A DNA stretch of 64,000 nt from Bacteroides xylanisolvens XB1A (GCF_000210075.1 NC_021017.1:5827428-5891427), one strand, 5' to 3'; positions 7,501 to 17,152 are shown, counted from the stretch's first letter. Notes: generated from the letters alone by a model not told the origin. Numbers and translations: made by a program.

Positions 7501-8757
7501 TCAATTTCTTCTTGTTTGCCCGTCTCCTTCGATGACCCATTTGTAAGAGGTGATCTCTTCCAGTCCCATCGGACCGCGCGCATGTAGTTTTTGCGTACTG
7601 ATTCCGATTTCTGCTCCTAATCCGAATTGCGCTCCGTCAGTGAAGGCAGTAGATACATTGGTGTATACGCAAGCTGCATCCACAATCTTTGTGAATAAGG
7701 CTGCACGTTCCTTGTTTTCGGTAACAATACACTCGCTATGTTTGGAGCTGTTTTCCTGAATATGTCCTAAGGCATCTTCGAAGCTTTTTACGGTTTTGAC
7801 AGCCATTTTATAATCCAGAAACTCTGTGCCGAAACTTTCTGCTTTTGCGTGTTCCAGAAGTTCGGCAGGATAGCGGCCTTCTAATGCTTGATAAGCCTGT
7901 GCGTCAGCATAGATAATGACATGGCTGTCTTTTAGTTTCTCGCAAAGCATAGGGAGATCGGTCAGTCTCTTCTCATGTATAATGGTGCAGTCCAGCGCGT
8001 TACATACGCTAACCCTGCGTGTCTTCGCATTATGAATAATAGCTGCCCCCTTGTTTACATCTCCAAATTCATCAAAGTAAGTGTGACAGATACCTGCCCC
8101 TGTTTCAATAACGGGAATCTTTGCATTCTCGCGTACGAAATGAATCAGGCTGCTGCTGCCTCTGGGGATAATCAGATCTACGTAACCCACTGCATTCAGC
8201 AATGCTGCCGTAGCTTCTCTATCAGCCGGAAGTAGTTCTACAATGTGCGGATTGATATTGAATTTCCTCAATACTTCATGAATCACACTGATGATAGCCC
8301 GGTTGGAACAATCGGCATCACTTCCTCCTTTCAATATGCAGGCATTTCCACTCTTTAGACAAAGGGAGAAAACATCAAAACTGACATTCGGACGGGCTTC
8401 ATAAATAATTCCTATCACTCCGAAAGGAACGCTGACTTTTGTCAATCTCATGCCATTGGGGCGAACACTTTCTTTCAACACTTTACCCAAAGGAGAGGGG
8501 AGTGTCGCTACATTGCGTGTATCGGCAGCAATGCCTTTTAAACGTTCTTCCGTTAATTTCAACCGGTCGTACTTCGGATCATTTTTGTCCATCCGTGCGA
8601 GGTCTTTTTCATTCTCTGCAAGAATGAAAGGTGTTTCTGCAATTGCTGCGTCAGCTACTGCATTTAAAATCTGATTGATGATGTCATCATTCAGCAAGGC
8701 TAATTCCCGACTTGCCACCTGTACGGCAGCAAAGGTCTCGTTTAAATTTGTAGTCAT
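7501..8757 (-). CDS. proA: Gamma-glutamyl phosphate reductase
   Basis: NADPH-dependent second step of proline synthesis, giving glutamate semialdehyde. The 418-aa length is usual for ProA. Visible features are the N-terminal block VPFGVIGIIYEARPNV, the nucleotide-binding region ILKGGSDADCSNRA and the C-terminal GPMGLEEITSYKW. The catalytic Cys lies in the segment RRVSVCNALD. It has a -7 box of its own upstream (8796-8803). proB lies 290 bp further upstream on the same strand. Confidence 0.97.
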   Translation of the reverse strand: MTTNLNETFAAVQVASRELALLNDDIINQILNAVADAAIAETPFILAENEKDLARMDKNDPKYDRLKLTEERLKGIAADTRNVATLPSPLGKVLKESVRPNGMRLTKVSVPFGVIGIIYEARPNVSFDVFSLCLKSGNACILKGGSDADCSNRAIISVIHEVLRKFNINPHIVELLPADREATAALLNAVGYVDLIIPRGSSSLIHFVRENAKIPVIETGAGICHTYFDEFGDVNKGAAIIHNAKTRRVSVCNALDCTIIHEKRLTDLPMLCEKLKDSHVIIYADAQAYQALEGRYPAELLEHAKAESFGTEFLDYKMAVKTVKSFEDALGHIQENSSKHSECIVTENKERAALFTKIVDAACVYTNVSTAFTDGAQFGLGAEIGISTQKLHARGPMGLEEITSYKWVIEGDGQTRRN

Positions 8758-8795
8758 TTGCTCCTTTTTTGCATTAAATGGAAAGATAAACTATG

Positions 8796-8803
8796 CAAAT
8801 ATA
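8796..8803 (-). promoter_or_regulatory. -7 box before proA
   Basis: The minus strand reads TATATTTG, matching TAnnTTTG, 39 bp upstream of the proA start codon. No clear -33 element is seen. The rest of the 290-bp gap between proB and proA shows no gene or strong structure. Confidence 0.5.
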
Positions 8804-9047
8804 GTGAATGATGTGAATAAAACTTGTTGAGAACAGAAATAAATGTTGCTTTTGTAGTGGTATATCAGCAATATACGGGCGTCTCAATGCAGATGTTTTA
8901 TCTACAATACATTATACAACCGAAAATAAACGCTTTCCTTCAATCAAGATGCTAATATTCTCCAGAATAATAGCTTCAATTTCTTATCACTGCTTCGGGT
9001 TGACTTGCAATATTACTAACCCTATCTACAGTTGACCTTATTATTGA

Positions 9048-10130
9048 TTATTCAATGTATAGATAGTCATAATGTACTACCGGTTTCTTTCCATGCTTAC
9101 CGATTGCTTCTTGCACCTGTTTGGAATCGCAGTTCACCTTTCCAACGCCCACTTGATTTCCTTGAAAGTCCATGATACGCACAATGTCATCTTTCTCAAA
9201 TTCACCTTCAACGTGAGTAATTCCGATGGGGAGGATGCTGACAGCCTTTTCAGAGTTTAGAACTTCTGTCGCACATTCGTTGATGTGAATTTCTCCTTTG
9301 GCAAACCCCTCGCTATGAGCAATCCATTTTTTGACACTGGATACCGGTTCATTTGAAGGGATAAAACGTGTACAAAGCGTTTCTTTCGGATGCTGAAGCA
9401 AATCTACCAGAATATTATCCCGTTTCCCGTTGGCAATAATCACTGTAATTCCTTCATCAGCTACTTTGCGGGCAATATTTGTTTTCGTCAACATTCCTCC
9501 CCGTCCGAAACTGGACTTAGTTGCCTGAATATAATTGGATAAATCTTTTCCGTGATCGATCTTCCGGATAACAAAAGAACCCGGATCAGCAGGAGAACCA
9601 TTGTAAATTCCGTCGATGTTGCTTAGGATAATGAGAGCCTGTGCATCCATCATGGAAGCGATGAGTCCGGACAATTCATCATTATCAGTGAACATAAGCT
9701 CGCTGACGGAAATTGTATCATTCTCGTTGACAATAGGAATAACATTATTTTCAAGCATTACCGTCATACAGTTTTTCTGATTCAGATAATGGCGGCGGGT
9801 ACCAAAACTTTCTTTCGTGGTCAACACCTGACCAACAGGAATACTATGCTCGCGGAAAAGTTCGTAGTAACGGTTGATGAGCTTAGCCTGACCTACGGCA
9901 GAAAACAACTGGCGTTGGTCTACACTATCGAGCTTTTTCTGTGGATGCACTTCACTGCGCCCGGAAGCAACAGCTCCTGAAGAAATCAGAATGATTTCCA
10001 CCCCGGATTTATGTAATTCCGCTATCTGGTCAACAAGTGCCGACATACGGGTAACGTCCAGCGTTCCGTCGCGGCGTGTCAATACATTGCTTCCTACTTT
10101 TACTGCGATTCGTGTAAATTCCTGTTTCAT
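9048..10130 (-). CDS. proB: Glutamate 5-kinase
   Basis: First, feedback-regulated step of proline synthesis: phosphorylates the glutamate side chain with ATP. The 360-aa protein has an amino-acid-kinase domain starting RIAVKVGSNVLTRRDGTLD, the motif ILISSGAVASGRSEV, and VNENDTISVSELMFTDND for substrate and metal contacts. The C-terminal ~90 residues (KGEIHINECATEVL to the end) form a PUA-like domain. A promoter overlaps the divergent aminotransferase control region. Confidence 0.96.
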   Translation of the reverse strand: MKQEFTRIAVKVGSNVLTRRDGTLDVTRMSALVDQIAELHKSGVEIILISSGAVASGRSEVHPQKKLDSVDQRQLFSAVGQAKLINRYYELFREHSIPVGQVLTTKESFGTRRHYLNQKNCMTVMLENNVIPIVNENDTISVSELMFTDNDELSGLIASMMDAQALIILSNIDGIYNGSPADPGSFVIRKIDHGKDLSNYIQATKSSFGRGGMLTKTNIARKVADEGITVIIANGKRDNILVDLLQHPKETLCTRFIPSNEPVSSVKKWIAHSEGFAKGEIHINECATEVLNSEKAVSILPIGITHVEGEFEKDDIVRIMDFQGNQVGVGKVNCDSKQVQEAIGKHGKKPVVHYDYLYIE

Positions 10131-10152
10131 TCTTACTAACGATTTGAAAGCA

Positions 10153-10186
10153 CAAATATAGAGCTTTTTGCCGATATGTTACCAAA
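10153..10186 (-). promoter_or_regulatory. Promoter of proB
   Basis: The minus strand reads -7 box TATATTTG (10153-10160) with TTTG (10183-10186) 22 bp upstream. It is back-to-back with the aminotransferase promoter. Confidence 0.6.
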
Positions 10187-10202
10187 ACAGGCTAAAAAGA
10201 AT

Positions 10203-10210
10203 TATCTTTG
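10203..10210 (+). promoter_or_regulatory. -7 box before the aminotransferase
   Basis: TATCTTTG at 10203-10210 fits the TAnnTTTG consensus and sits 25 bp before the start codon. No matching -33 element at the usual spacing. Confidence 0.55.
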
Positions 10211-10235
10211 CAGTCAGATAGAGAAAAGATAAGCA

Positions 10236-11384
10236 ATGAAACATACAAACCCACAAGTAGAACAGATGACCTCTTTCATCGTAATGGATGTGTTGGAGAG
10301 GGCGAACGAATTGCAAAAACAAGGCATTGATATTATTCATCTGGAAGTTGGCGAACCCGATTTTGATGTGCCGGCCTGTGTGGCGGAAGCGGCAAAAGCG
10401 GCTTATGATCGTCATCTGACTCATTATACACATTCTTTGGGTGATCCGGAACTGCGACGGGAAATTGCCGCTTTTTATCTGCGCGAATATGGGGTAACGG
10501 TAGATCCGGATTGTATTGTCGTGACTTCCGGGTCTTCTCCTTCTATTCTTCTTGCATTGATGTTGCTCTGCAATCCGGATAGTGAAGTGATTCTTTCCAA
10601 TCCGGGGTATGCTTGCTATCGCAATTTTGTGTTGGCTACGCAAGCCAAACCTGTTTTGGTTCCTTTGTCTAAAGAATATCTGCAATACGACATAGAGGCT
10701 ATCCGCAAATGTGTGAATCCGCATACTGCGGCTATCTTTATCAATTCTCCGATGAATCCGACCGGAATGTTGTTGGATGAAAAATTCTTGAAGGACGTAG
10801 CTGCATTAGGAGTTCCTGTCATTTCAGATGAAATTTATCACGGCCTTGTGTATGAAGGGCGTGCACACAGTATCCTTGAATATACCGATCAGGCTTTTGT
10901 CCTGAACGGATTCTCTAAACGCTTTGCGATGACGGGGCTTCGGTTGGGTTATTTGATCGCACCTAAATCTTGTATGCGATCTTTGCAAAAGTTACAGCAA
11001 AATCTGTTTATCTGTGCATCCAGTGTTGCCCAGCAGGCAGGGATTGCCGCATTGCGGCAGGCTGAACCGGACGTGGAACGGATGAAGCTGGTTTATGATG
11101 AGCGTCGCCGATATATGATTGCCCGTCTCCGGGAAATGGGTTTTGAAATAAAAGTAGAACCTCAAGGGGCATTTTACATTTTTGCTGACGCACGCAAATT
11201 TACTACCGACTCTTATCGTTTTGCATTCGATGTACTCGAACATGCACACGTCGGCATTACTCCCGGGGTGGATTTTGGTACGGGAGGCGAAGGATATGTA
11301 CGTTTCTCCTATGCAAACTCATTGGAGAATATCCGTGAAGGGCTCGACCGCATCAGTCGTTATCTTTCTCGGCCCGGCTCCTGA
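10236..11384 (+). CDS. PLP-dependent aminotransferase, class I/II
   Basis: A 382-aa fold-type I aminotransferase that probably moves an amino group between an amino acid and a 2-oxo acid. It shows LEVGEPDFDVP near the N-terminus, INSPMNPTGMLLD, VISDEIYHGLVY and the PLP-lysine segment NGFSKRFAMTGLRLGY, followed by the arginine in GYVRFSYANSLENI that binds carboxylates. This is the aspartate/alanine aminotransferase subgroup; substrate cannot be named. The 3' end overlaps the converging DUF2007 gene by 32 bp. Confidence 0.88.
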   Translation: MKHTNPQVEQMTSFIVMDVLERANELQKQGIDIIHLEVGEPDFDVPACVAEAAKAAYDRHLTHYTHSLGDPELRREIAAFYLREYGVTVDPDCIVVTSGSSPSILLALMLLCNPDSEVILSNPGYACYRNFVLATQAKPVLVPLSKEYLQYDIEAIRKCVNPHTAAIFINSPMNPTGMLLDEKFLKDVAALGVPVISDEIYHGLVYEGRAHSILEYTDQAFVLNGFSKRFAMTGLRLGYLIAPKSCMRSLQKLQQNLFICASSVAQQAGIAALRQAEPDVERMKLVYDERRRYMIARLREMGFEIKVEPQGAFYIFADARKFTTDSYRFAFDVLEHAHVGITPGVDFGTGGEGYVRFSYANSLENIREGLDRISRYLSRPGS

Positions 11385-11586
11385 TAAGTGCGGTGGCCGC
11401 TTCGTATTGGTCCTCGGTGACAAGAACGGATACGGAAGGAGCGATATAGGGTGCCAGTGTACCCATAATCCCATCTTTGATTACGCAACGGATGTCATTG
11501 CTTTCTAATAGCCCTTTGATGATCTCGGCTTCCCATGGGGATCCGGAGAATACTTCTATTGCTTTGCTATAATCTTCTTCTTTCAT
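11353..11586 (-). CDS. DUF2007 small protein
   Basis: A 77-aa protein with the DUF2007 pattern: VFSGSPWEAEIIKGLLESNDI, then a basic/hydrophobic core and SVLVTEDQYEAATALI. The family is described only as putative signal transducing and has a ferredoxin-like fold; no function is established. It converges on and overlaps the aminotransferase gene by 32 bp. A -7 box TATATTTG is on the minus strand at 11612-11619. A diverged relative lies at 39454-39654. Confidence 0.8.
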   Translation of the reverse strand: MKEEDYSKAIEVFSGSPWEAEIIKGLLESNDIRCVIKDGIMGTLAPYIAPSVSVLVTEDQYEAATALIRSRAEKDND

Positions 11587-11659
11587 GATCTTGCTTATTA
11601 GAGGTTATCTACAAATATAACAAAAAAGAGAGAGAAACGGTTACTTTTTTTCTTAAATT

Positions 11660-12502
11660 TTATTCGAGCGTGATGTGTTTTACGCTAATCTGCTGTTTCA
11701 GGAAAGTAGAGGCCGATTCTGAAAACTTTTCTTCCGCTTCGGTCGTGTAAAACTGGCAGTTCCCATTCTTCGTGCATTTTGCATCCATTTCGGGATGTCT
11801 TTTCAGATAGTCTTTCAGACTTTCCGCAACATACTCGCCTTGCGCAATTACACTGATATGCTCCGGAATATATTGCCGGATTTTGGGTAGAAGTATGGGG
11901 AAATGAGTACATCCGAGAATGACAGTATCTATTTGAGGATCCTTTGATAGCAATTGGTTGATGTACTTCCGGATAAAATAGTCTGCTCCTTCGTCCTGTG
12001 ATTCATTGTTTTCAACTAGTGATACCCACATCGGACAGGCTGTGCCGCTGACCTGGATTTCAGGAAACAGCTTGTGTATTTCCAATGGATACGATTCGGA
12101 TTTGATGGTGCCTGCTGTTGCCAGTACACCGATATGCTGGTTTTTGCTTATCTCTCCGACACACTCTACGGTAGGGCGGATGACTCCGAGCACACGGCGA
12201 GCCGGATCGATGCCTGGTAAATCATTCATCTGAATACTGCGCAAAGCTTTTGCGGAAGCTGTATTGCAAGCTAATATAACCAGGTGGCAGCCCATATCAA
12301 ATAGTTTGTTGACTGCTTGCCGGGTAAATTCGTATACGACCTCAAAAGAACGTGTTCCGTAAGGAGCACGTGCATTATCTCCCAAATAGATATAATCATA
12401 TTCCGGTAATACTTCTCTTATTTTGTCTAAGATGGTCAGACCTCCGTAACCGGAGTCAAATACTCCGATCGGTCCGGGCGTATGGGATAGATGTTGCTTC
12501 AT
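11660..12502 (-). CDS. murI: Glutamate racemase
   Basis: Interconverts L- and D-glutamate in the cytoplasm to supply D-Glu for peptidoglycan. The 280-aa protein opens with PIGVFDSGYGGLTILDKI. The two catalytic cysteines are visible in VILACNTASAKAL and VILGCTHFPILLP. It has its own -7 box (12524-12531), directly beyond a strong terminator that separates it from the ompH genes. Confidence 0.96.
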   Translation of the reverse strand: MKQHLSHTPGPIGVFDSGYGGLTILDKIREVLPEYDYIYLGDNARAPYGTRSFEVVYEFTRQAVNKLFDMGCHLVILACNTASAKALRSIQMNDLPGIDPARRVLGVIRPTVECVGEISKNQHIGVLATAGTIKSESYPLEIHKLFPEIQVSGTACPMWVSLVENNESQDEGADYFIRKYINQLLSKDPQIDTVILGCTHFPILLPKIRQYIPEHISVIAQGEYVAESLKDYLKRHPEMDAKCTKNGNCQFYTTEAEEKFSESASTFLKQQISVKHITLE

Positions 12503-12523
12503 GACACACTTGATTTATATACG

Positions 12524-12531
12524 CAAATGTA
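12524..12531 (-). promoter_or_regulatory. -7 box before murI
   Basis: The minus strand reads TACATTTG, 22 bp upstream of the murI start codon and downstream of the ompH terminator. No clear -33 element. Confidence 0.5.
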
Positions 12532-12538
12532 CACCAAA

Positions 12539-12584
12539 AAAAGGGAAAGAGAAAGAAGTTGATCCTTCTTTCTCTTTCCCTTTT
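12539..12584. terminator. Strong terminator between ompH and murI
   Basis: A perfect 20-bp inverted repeat pairs 12539-12558 with 12565-12584 around a 6-nt loop, with A-rich and T-rich flanks on both sides. It lies 26 bp after the downstream ompH stop on the minus strand and can work in both directions. Confidence 0.8.
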
Positions 12585-12610
12585 GGTATTTCTTTATTCT
12601 TGGTCAGTTC

Positions 12611-13126
12611 TTATTTGATACCAAGATTTGCTTTTACCTTGCTAGTTAAGTTGATGCTCTGTGATTCGTTTACGTATGGAATCGAAGTTCTTGCCAGGTC
12701 GAAGATGTAGATTACACCTTCAGCAGCGCCTACGGCTTTGATAGCATTGTCCAACTTCTGATAGATAGGAGCCATGGCATCATTTTGTGCTTTCGCCATT
12801 TGCTGTTGAGCATCTTGTTGGAATTGCTCTTGTCTTTGCATCATATCTTGCAATTCTTTTTGTCTTCTTTCAGCGATGTTGGGAGGAAGAGAATCCTTAG
12901 CGATAGCTTGTTGGAATTCCTGATATTTCTTGTTGAATTCTTCCTGCGTTCTCTGAAGTTCAGCAGTAAGTTGTTTTTCTAAAGTCTGAATGTCATTTTG
13001 AGCTTTGGTGAATTCCGGCATCACAGTGATGATTTCCTGTGCATTAATGTGGCCGAATTTCAGGTTCTGTGCAAATACACCCATTGGGAGTGCAAGCAAC
13101 ATTACAAGTGCAATTTTTTTTAGCAT
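12611..13126 (-). CDS. OmpH/Skp-family periplasmic chaperone (downstream copy)
   Basis: A 171-aa periplasmic chaperone that in characterised Skp proteins holds unfolded outer-membrane proteins on the way to BamA. It has a signal peptide ending near GVFAQN, then GHINAQEIITVMPEF typical of OmpH, a long Gln/Glu-rich coiled coil (residues about 45-125) and the C-terminal strand-forming part. It is one of two tandem copies after bamA, 57 bp after the other, which suggests a hetero- or alternative trimer. Confidence 0.9.
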   Translation of the reverse strand: MLKKIALVMLLALPMGVFAQNLKFGHINAQEIITVMPEFTKAQNDIQTLEKQLTAELQRTQEEFNKKYQEFQQAIAKDSLPPNIAERRQKELQDMMQRQEQFQQDAQQQMAKAQNDAMAPIYQKLDNAIKAVGAAEGVIYIFDLARTSIPYVNESQSINLTSKVKANLGIK

Positions 13127-13182
13127 AGTTCTATAATTTATTTGAATGATTTTTAGTTATTTCCAGCTGCAAATGTATGAAA

Positions 13183-13698
13183 TTAATTTGAATATCCTAA
13201 TCTTCTTAGTATTTCATCACTAATATCTATGCGTGGATTTGCAAATATTATACCTGTAGCAGAGGCTCTGTCGATAATCAAATCATATCCATGTTGCTGT
13301 GATATAGCTTTCACGGCTTCATAAATATCGTCCTGAATCGGAGTAATCAACTTATCTCTCATCTTGGCTAATTCGCCTTCCGGACCGAAGTAGTTACGCT
13401 TCAACTCGGCTGCCGCTTTTTCTTTAGCTACGATTGCATCTTCTGTCTTTGTCTTTTGTGCGGCAGAAAGAGTGGAAGATTTTGCCTGGTAATCCTGGAA
13501 CATCTTCTGTGCTTCTTTTGCCAGGGCTTCTACTTCGCTCTGGTATTTCTTCGTAGCTTCTTGCATTTGCTCATTAGCGCTTTGAGCTGCCGGAATATTC
13601 TTCATGATATATTCCGTATCGATCAGTGCAAACTTCTGTGCATTTGCCGCCATGCTGACAGCAAACAGCATCATGATTAATAGAACAGACTTTCTCAT
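13183..13698 (-). CDS. OmpH/Skp-family periplasmic chaperone (upstream copy)
   Basis: A 171-aa Skp-like chaperone. The ATG at 13698 gives a standard signal peptide (MRKSVLLIMMLFAVSMAANA); a longer frame reaching 13722 would overlap the bamA stop. The mature part begins KFALIDTEYIMKNIPAAQS and continues as a charged coiled coil of Lys, Glu and Ala. Position directly behind bamA matches the conserved bamA-skp order of Gram-negatives and supports a role in outer-membrane protein delivery. Confidence 0.91.
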   Translation of the reverse strand: MRKSVLLIMMLFAVSMAANAQKFALIDTEYIMKNIPAAQSANEQMQEATKKYQSEVEALAKEAQKMFQDYQAKSSTLSAAQKTKTEDAIVAKEKAAAELKRNYFGPEGELAKMRDKLITPIQDDIYEAVKAISQQHGYDLIIDRASATGIIFANPRIDISDEILRRLGYSN

Positions 13699-13721
13699 AA
13701 CGTTTAGTTTTTGATGATACA

Positions 13722-16376
13722 TTAGAATTCTTGTCCTAAGATAAAGTGGAATTGACTTCCTCCGTATTGTTTAGAACCAAATACTTTATCGAAACCGTAA
13801 CCCCAGTCAATACCCATCATACCAATCATCGGCAGGAAGATACGAACACCGACACCGGCAGAACGTTTCAACTCGAATGGATTGAATTTCTTGATATCGT
13901 GCCATGCGTTACCAGCTTCTAGGAAACCTAACACATAAATGTTAGTACTTGTTTCCAGCATCAACGGATATCTTAATTCAATGCCGAGGCGTGCGTAAGC
14001 ATAACCTTCAGATCCGTATGGAGTTAATGAGCTGTTTTCGTAACCGCGCAAAGCGATACTTTCAGTTGCATAAGTTGAATAACCGGTCATACCGTCACCA
14101 CCCACGTCGAATGTTCCGAACGGAGATTTCTTGTATTGGTTGTAGTGACCTAACAAACCGAATTCAGTACGTGTCATTAACACCAGACATTTCGGATGTG
14201 CAATCGGGTCCATCAACGGAGTATACGTTTTGCCTTTGAATTTCCATTTGTGGTATTCTATCCATTTATGAAGTTTATTCATGTTGTCCTGGGTAATGCT
14301 ACCTGTTTCAGGGTTACTATAATATCCCTTATAGTCTTTACCGTCCATCAATGAGTAAGGCGGTGTAAGCTGAACTGACAATGAAAAATCTGAACCTGAA
14401 CGGGGGAAGATCGGGTTGTCAATAGAGTTACGTGCCAAAGTCAATGAAATGCTAAGGTCATTACATTTACCGTTGGTTACCGGGAAGTATTGCCAGTCGC
14501 TTAAGTTGTAGCGTTGGTAAGCTAATTCTGCAGAAAGAGTGAAATAGTCATCCGGCCATTTCAGACGTTTACCCCAACCTACGGAAAGTCCCCACATCTT
14601 GATAGACTTGTCCGGGTCATAATAGTTTTCGTAGTTGTTATAGTTACCGTAATTGTACATACCATAACCACCGTAACCACTATACATGCTGTTGTAGTAG
14701 TTGTTGAAATAGCTGGAATTGTAGTAACGGCTACTGATGTCTGTTTGTACAGAGAAGAAAGCCGATACAGAGAATGAGTTCGGACGTTTACCGCCAAACC
14801 ATGGATCGAAGAATGAAATACTGTATGATTGGTAGTATTTAGCATTCGTCTGTCCGCTGATGGTCAATGTCTGTCCGTCACCTTGCGGCAGGATACCACG
14901 GTAGTTTTCACCCGGGTGTAACAGGTTGGCTACAGAGAAGTTGGTAAACTTCAAACTCAACTTACCAATGATACCCGTTTGTCCCCAACCGGCAGAGAAC
15001 TCTACCTGGTCGTTGGCTTTGGAAGTCAAAGGCAAGCCTATGTCAACAGTTCCGTTCATCGGATCCGGTTGAATATCCGGTTGTAGTTTTTCCGGGTCAA
15101 AGTGGCCCATTTGCTGGATTTCACGCAAAGAACGCATCAAGTCTTCTTTGCTGAACAGCTGTCCCGGGCGGATACGAAGTTCACGGCGAACGACGTTTTC
15201 ATACAAACGGTCGTTACCACTGATCTTAATCTTATTGATAGTAGCCTGACGGCCTTCATAGATTCTCATTTCGAGGTCGATAGAGTCGCCTACGATATTT
15301 ACTTCTACCGGATCAAGGTTGTAGAAGAGGTAACCGTTATTGTAATATAAGTTACCGATAGCATCGTCGTCTGTAGAAACACGCTCATTCAACAACTTCT
15401 GGTTGTATACATCGCCTTTCTTCATACGAAGCAGGAAGTTCAACTGTTCCGACGGATAAAGAGTATTACCTACCCATGTCACGTTACGGAGATAATATTT
15501 CTGACCTTCGTCTATATCCAAATATACATCTACCGTCTTTTCATCATATTGTGAAACGCTGTCTTTAACGATCATTGCATCACGATATCCCAGCTCATTA
15601 TACTTGTCGATGATAAGTTGTTTATCTGCTTCAAAGTTTTCCGGCACGAATTTCTTGGTGCGGAACAAGTTTAGAAGTTTACCTTTCTCATTGGTTTTCT
15701 TCATTACTTTTTTCAGCTTGGAAGCCTTGATTGCAGTGTTTCCTGCAATGGTGATTTTGTGTACTTTGATTTTCTCCTTTTTGTCTATATCAATGTCCAC
15801 AATCACCTGATTCTCGCTGGAAGGATCGTCTTTCTGTGCGATGATTACTTCGGCATTTTTAAATCCCTTGTCATCAAAATAACGTTTAATCAATGTTTTG
15901 GCACGGTCTACGGTATTCGGAGTAATCTGCATACCTTTTACCATTCCTAGTTTGGCCTCAAGGTCGGTACGTTCTGACTTTTTCACACCGTGGTAGCGTA
16001 CATCTGCGATACGTGGGCGTTGTGTCAGACTGATTTTTAACCAGATTTTGTTGCCTTCTATTTTCTCGGCTGTGATTTGTACATTTGAGAACAAACCATG
16101 ACGCCAATAACGTTTGATTGCTCCAGTGATTTCGTCACCCGGCACAGTAATTGTTTGTCCTACCGATAGTCCGGATAGTCCAATCAATACATAGTCTTCA
16201 TAATTCTTTACGCCTTCGACTTTAATATCTGCTATCTCATACTTTTTGGGTGTTCCGGAGTATAAGATGACAGGTTTTGAGTCTTCATCAGTGTTAGCAT
16301 TTTGCGCAACGCCTGTTGTCGCAAAGCAGCACAGGCAGACAAACGTTATGAATATAAAGGAAATACGATAATGCAT
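13722..16376 (-). CDS. bamA: Outer-membrane protein assembly factor BamA
   Basis: Omp85-family barrel that inserts beta-barrel proteins into the outer membrane. The 884-aa protein has a signal peptide (to about residue 24), a run of POTRA domains (about 45-445, including the block VTWVGNTLYPSEQLNFLL) and a C-terminal barrel. The barrel carries GLRGYEN-like text (SIALRGYENSSLTPYG) in the L6 loop region and ends in aromatic residue Phe (FILGQEF). Residues about 548-588 form an unusual Tyr/Asn/Gly-rich loop. Upstream is uppS; the two ompH genes follow. Confidence 0.96.
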   Translation of the reverse strand: MHYRISFIFITFVCLCCFATTGVAQNANTDEDSKPVILYSGTPKKYEIADIKVEGVKNYEDYVLIGLSGLSVGQTITVPGDEITGAIKRYWRHGLFSNVQITAEKIEGNKIWLKISLTQRPRIADVRYHGVKKSERTDLEAKLGMVKGMQITPNTVDRAKTLIKRYFDDKGFKNAEVIIAQKDDPSSENQVIVDIDIDKKEKIKVHKITIAGNTAIKASKLKKVMKKTNEKGKLLNLFRTKKFVPENFEADKQLIIDKYNELGYRDAMIVKDSVSQYDEKTVDVYLDIDEGQKYYLRNVTWVGNTLYPSEQLNFLLRMKKGDVYNQKLLNERVSTDDDAIGNLYYNNGYLFYNLDPVEVNIVGDSIDLEMRIYEGRQATINKIKISGNDRLYENVVRRELRIRPGQLFSKEDLMRSLREIQQMGHFDPEKLQPDIQPDPMNGTVDIGLPLTSKANDQVEFSAGWGQTGIIGKLSLKFTNFSVANLLHPGENYRGILPQGDGQTLTISGQTNAKYYQSYSISFFDPWFGGKRPNSFSVSAFFSVQTDISSRYYNSSYFNNYYNSMYSGYGGYGMYNYGNYNNYENYYDPDKSIKMWGLSVGWGKRLKWPDDYFTLSAELAYQRYNLSDWQYFPVTNGKCNDLSISLTLARNSIDNPIFPRSGSDFSLSVQLTPPYSLMDGKDYKGYYSNPETGSITQDNMNKLHKWIEYHKWKFKGKTYTPLMDPIAHPKCLVLMTRTEFGLLGHYNQYKKSPFGTFDVGGDGMTGYSTYATESIALRGYENSSLTPYGSEGYAYARLGIELRYPLMLETSTNIYVLGFLEAGNAWHDIKKFNPFELKRSAGVGVRIFLPMIGMMGIDWGYGFDKVFGSKQYGGSQFHFILGQEF

Positions 16377-16406
16377 TTATGTTATAATTTGATGTTTCGA
16401 GTTATA

Positions 16407-17141
16407 TTAGCTGATCTGTTCACTGGTTTTGCCGAATCGGCGTTCCCTTTGTTGGTATTCCCAAATGGCTTTGTAGAGTTCTTCTTTGTCGAAGTCCGGC
16501 CAGAAGGTATCACAAAAATAAAGCTCCGAATAAGCACATTGCCATAAGAGATAATTGCTTAACCGGATTTCTCCTCCCGTGCGGATCAGTAAATCCGGGT
16601 CGGGCATAAAATTAGTATCCAGATGAGATGAGATACACTCATCGGTTATTTGCTCGGGAGATATTTCTCCCGTTTTTACCTGCGTTGCTATTTGCCGTAC
16701 CGCTTCTGTTATTTCCCAACGGGATGAGTAACTAAGAGCTAGTACCATATACATTCCACTATTCTTGGATGTGCGTTCTATACATGACGTCAAACTTTTC
16801 TGAACTTCAACCGGTAACTTCTTGAAATCACCGATTACGTTGAAGCGAATATTGTTCTTCATCAGTGTCTCTTCTTCAATAGATTCTAGCAATAGATTCA
16901 TCAAAGCCGCTATCTCGTCTAGCGGCCGATTCCAGTTCTCGGTTGAGAAGGTATAAAGTGTCAGGTACTTAATCCCCAGTCTGGCAGCATCTTCAGTAAT
17001 ATTCTGTACCGTTTCTGCGCCAGCACGGTGACCGTAAGTACGTTCTTCCCCTCGTTGTTTTGCCCATCGTCCGTTTCCATCCATAATGATGGCTACGTGT
17101 TGTGGTATCCGAGTTTTGTCTATTTGTTCTATATAGGACAT
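16407..17141 (-). CDS. uppS: Isoprenyl (undecaprenyl) diphosphate synthase
   Basis: cis-prenyltransferase that builds the C55 lipid carrier for peptidoglycan and surface polysaccharides from isopentenyl diphosphate. The 244-aa protein carries HVAIIMDGNGRWAKQRG with the catalytic Asp, then YLTLYTFSTENWNRP and PDLLIRTGGEIRLSNYLLWQ, all family signatures. It precedes bamA by 30 bp, a common Bacteroidota arrangement, and follows a lipoprotein gene after a 25-bp gap that contains a perfect palindrome. Confidence 0.97.
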   Translation of the reverse strand: MSYIEQIDKTRIPQHVAIIMDGNGRWAKQRGEERTYGHRAGAETVQNITEDAARLGIKYLTLYTFSTENWNRPLDEIAALMNLLLESIEEETLMKNNIRFNVIGDFKKLPVEVQKSLTSCIERTSKNSGMYMVLALSYSSRWEITEAVRQIATQVKTGEISPEQITDECISSHLDTNFMPDPDLLIRTGGEIRLSNYLLWQCAYSELYFCDTFWPDFDKEELYKAIWEYQQRERRFGKTSEQIS

Positions 17142-17152
17142 CTTTTTATTTT

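Noticed and set aside
14579..14845. 88-codon minus-strand frame rich in Thr and Ile within bamA
   Set aside because: It is an out-of-frame reading of the Tyr/Asn/Gly-rich BamA loop and gives a repetitive translation with no independent support.
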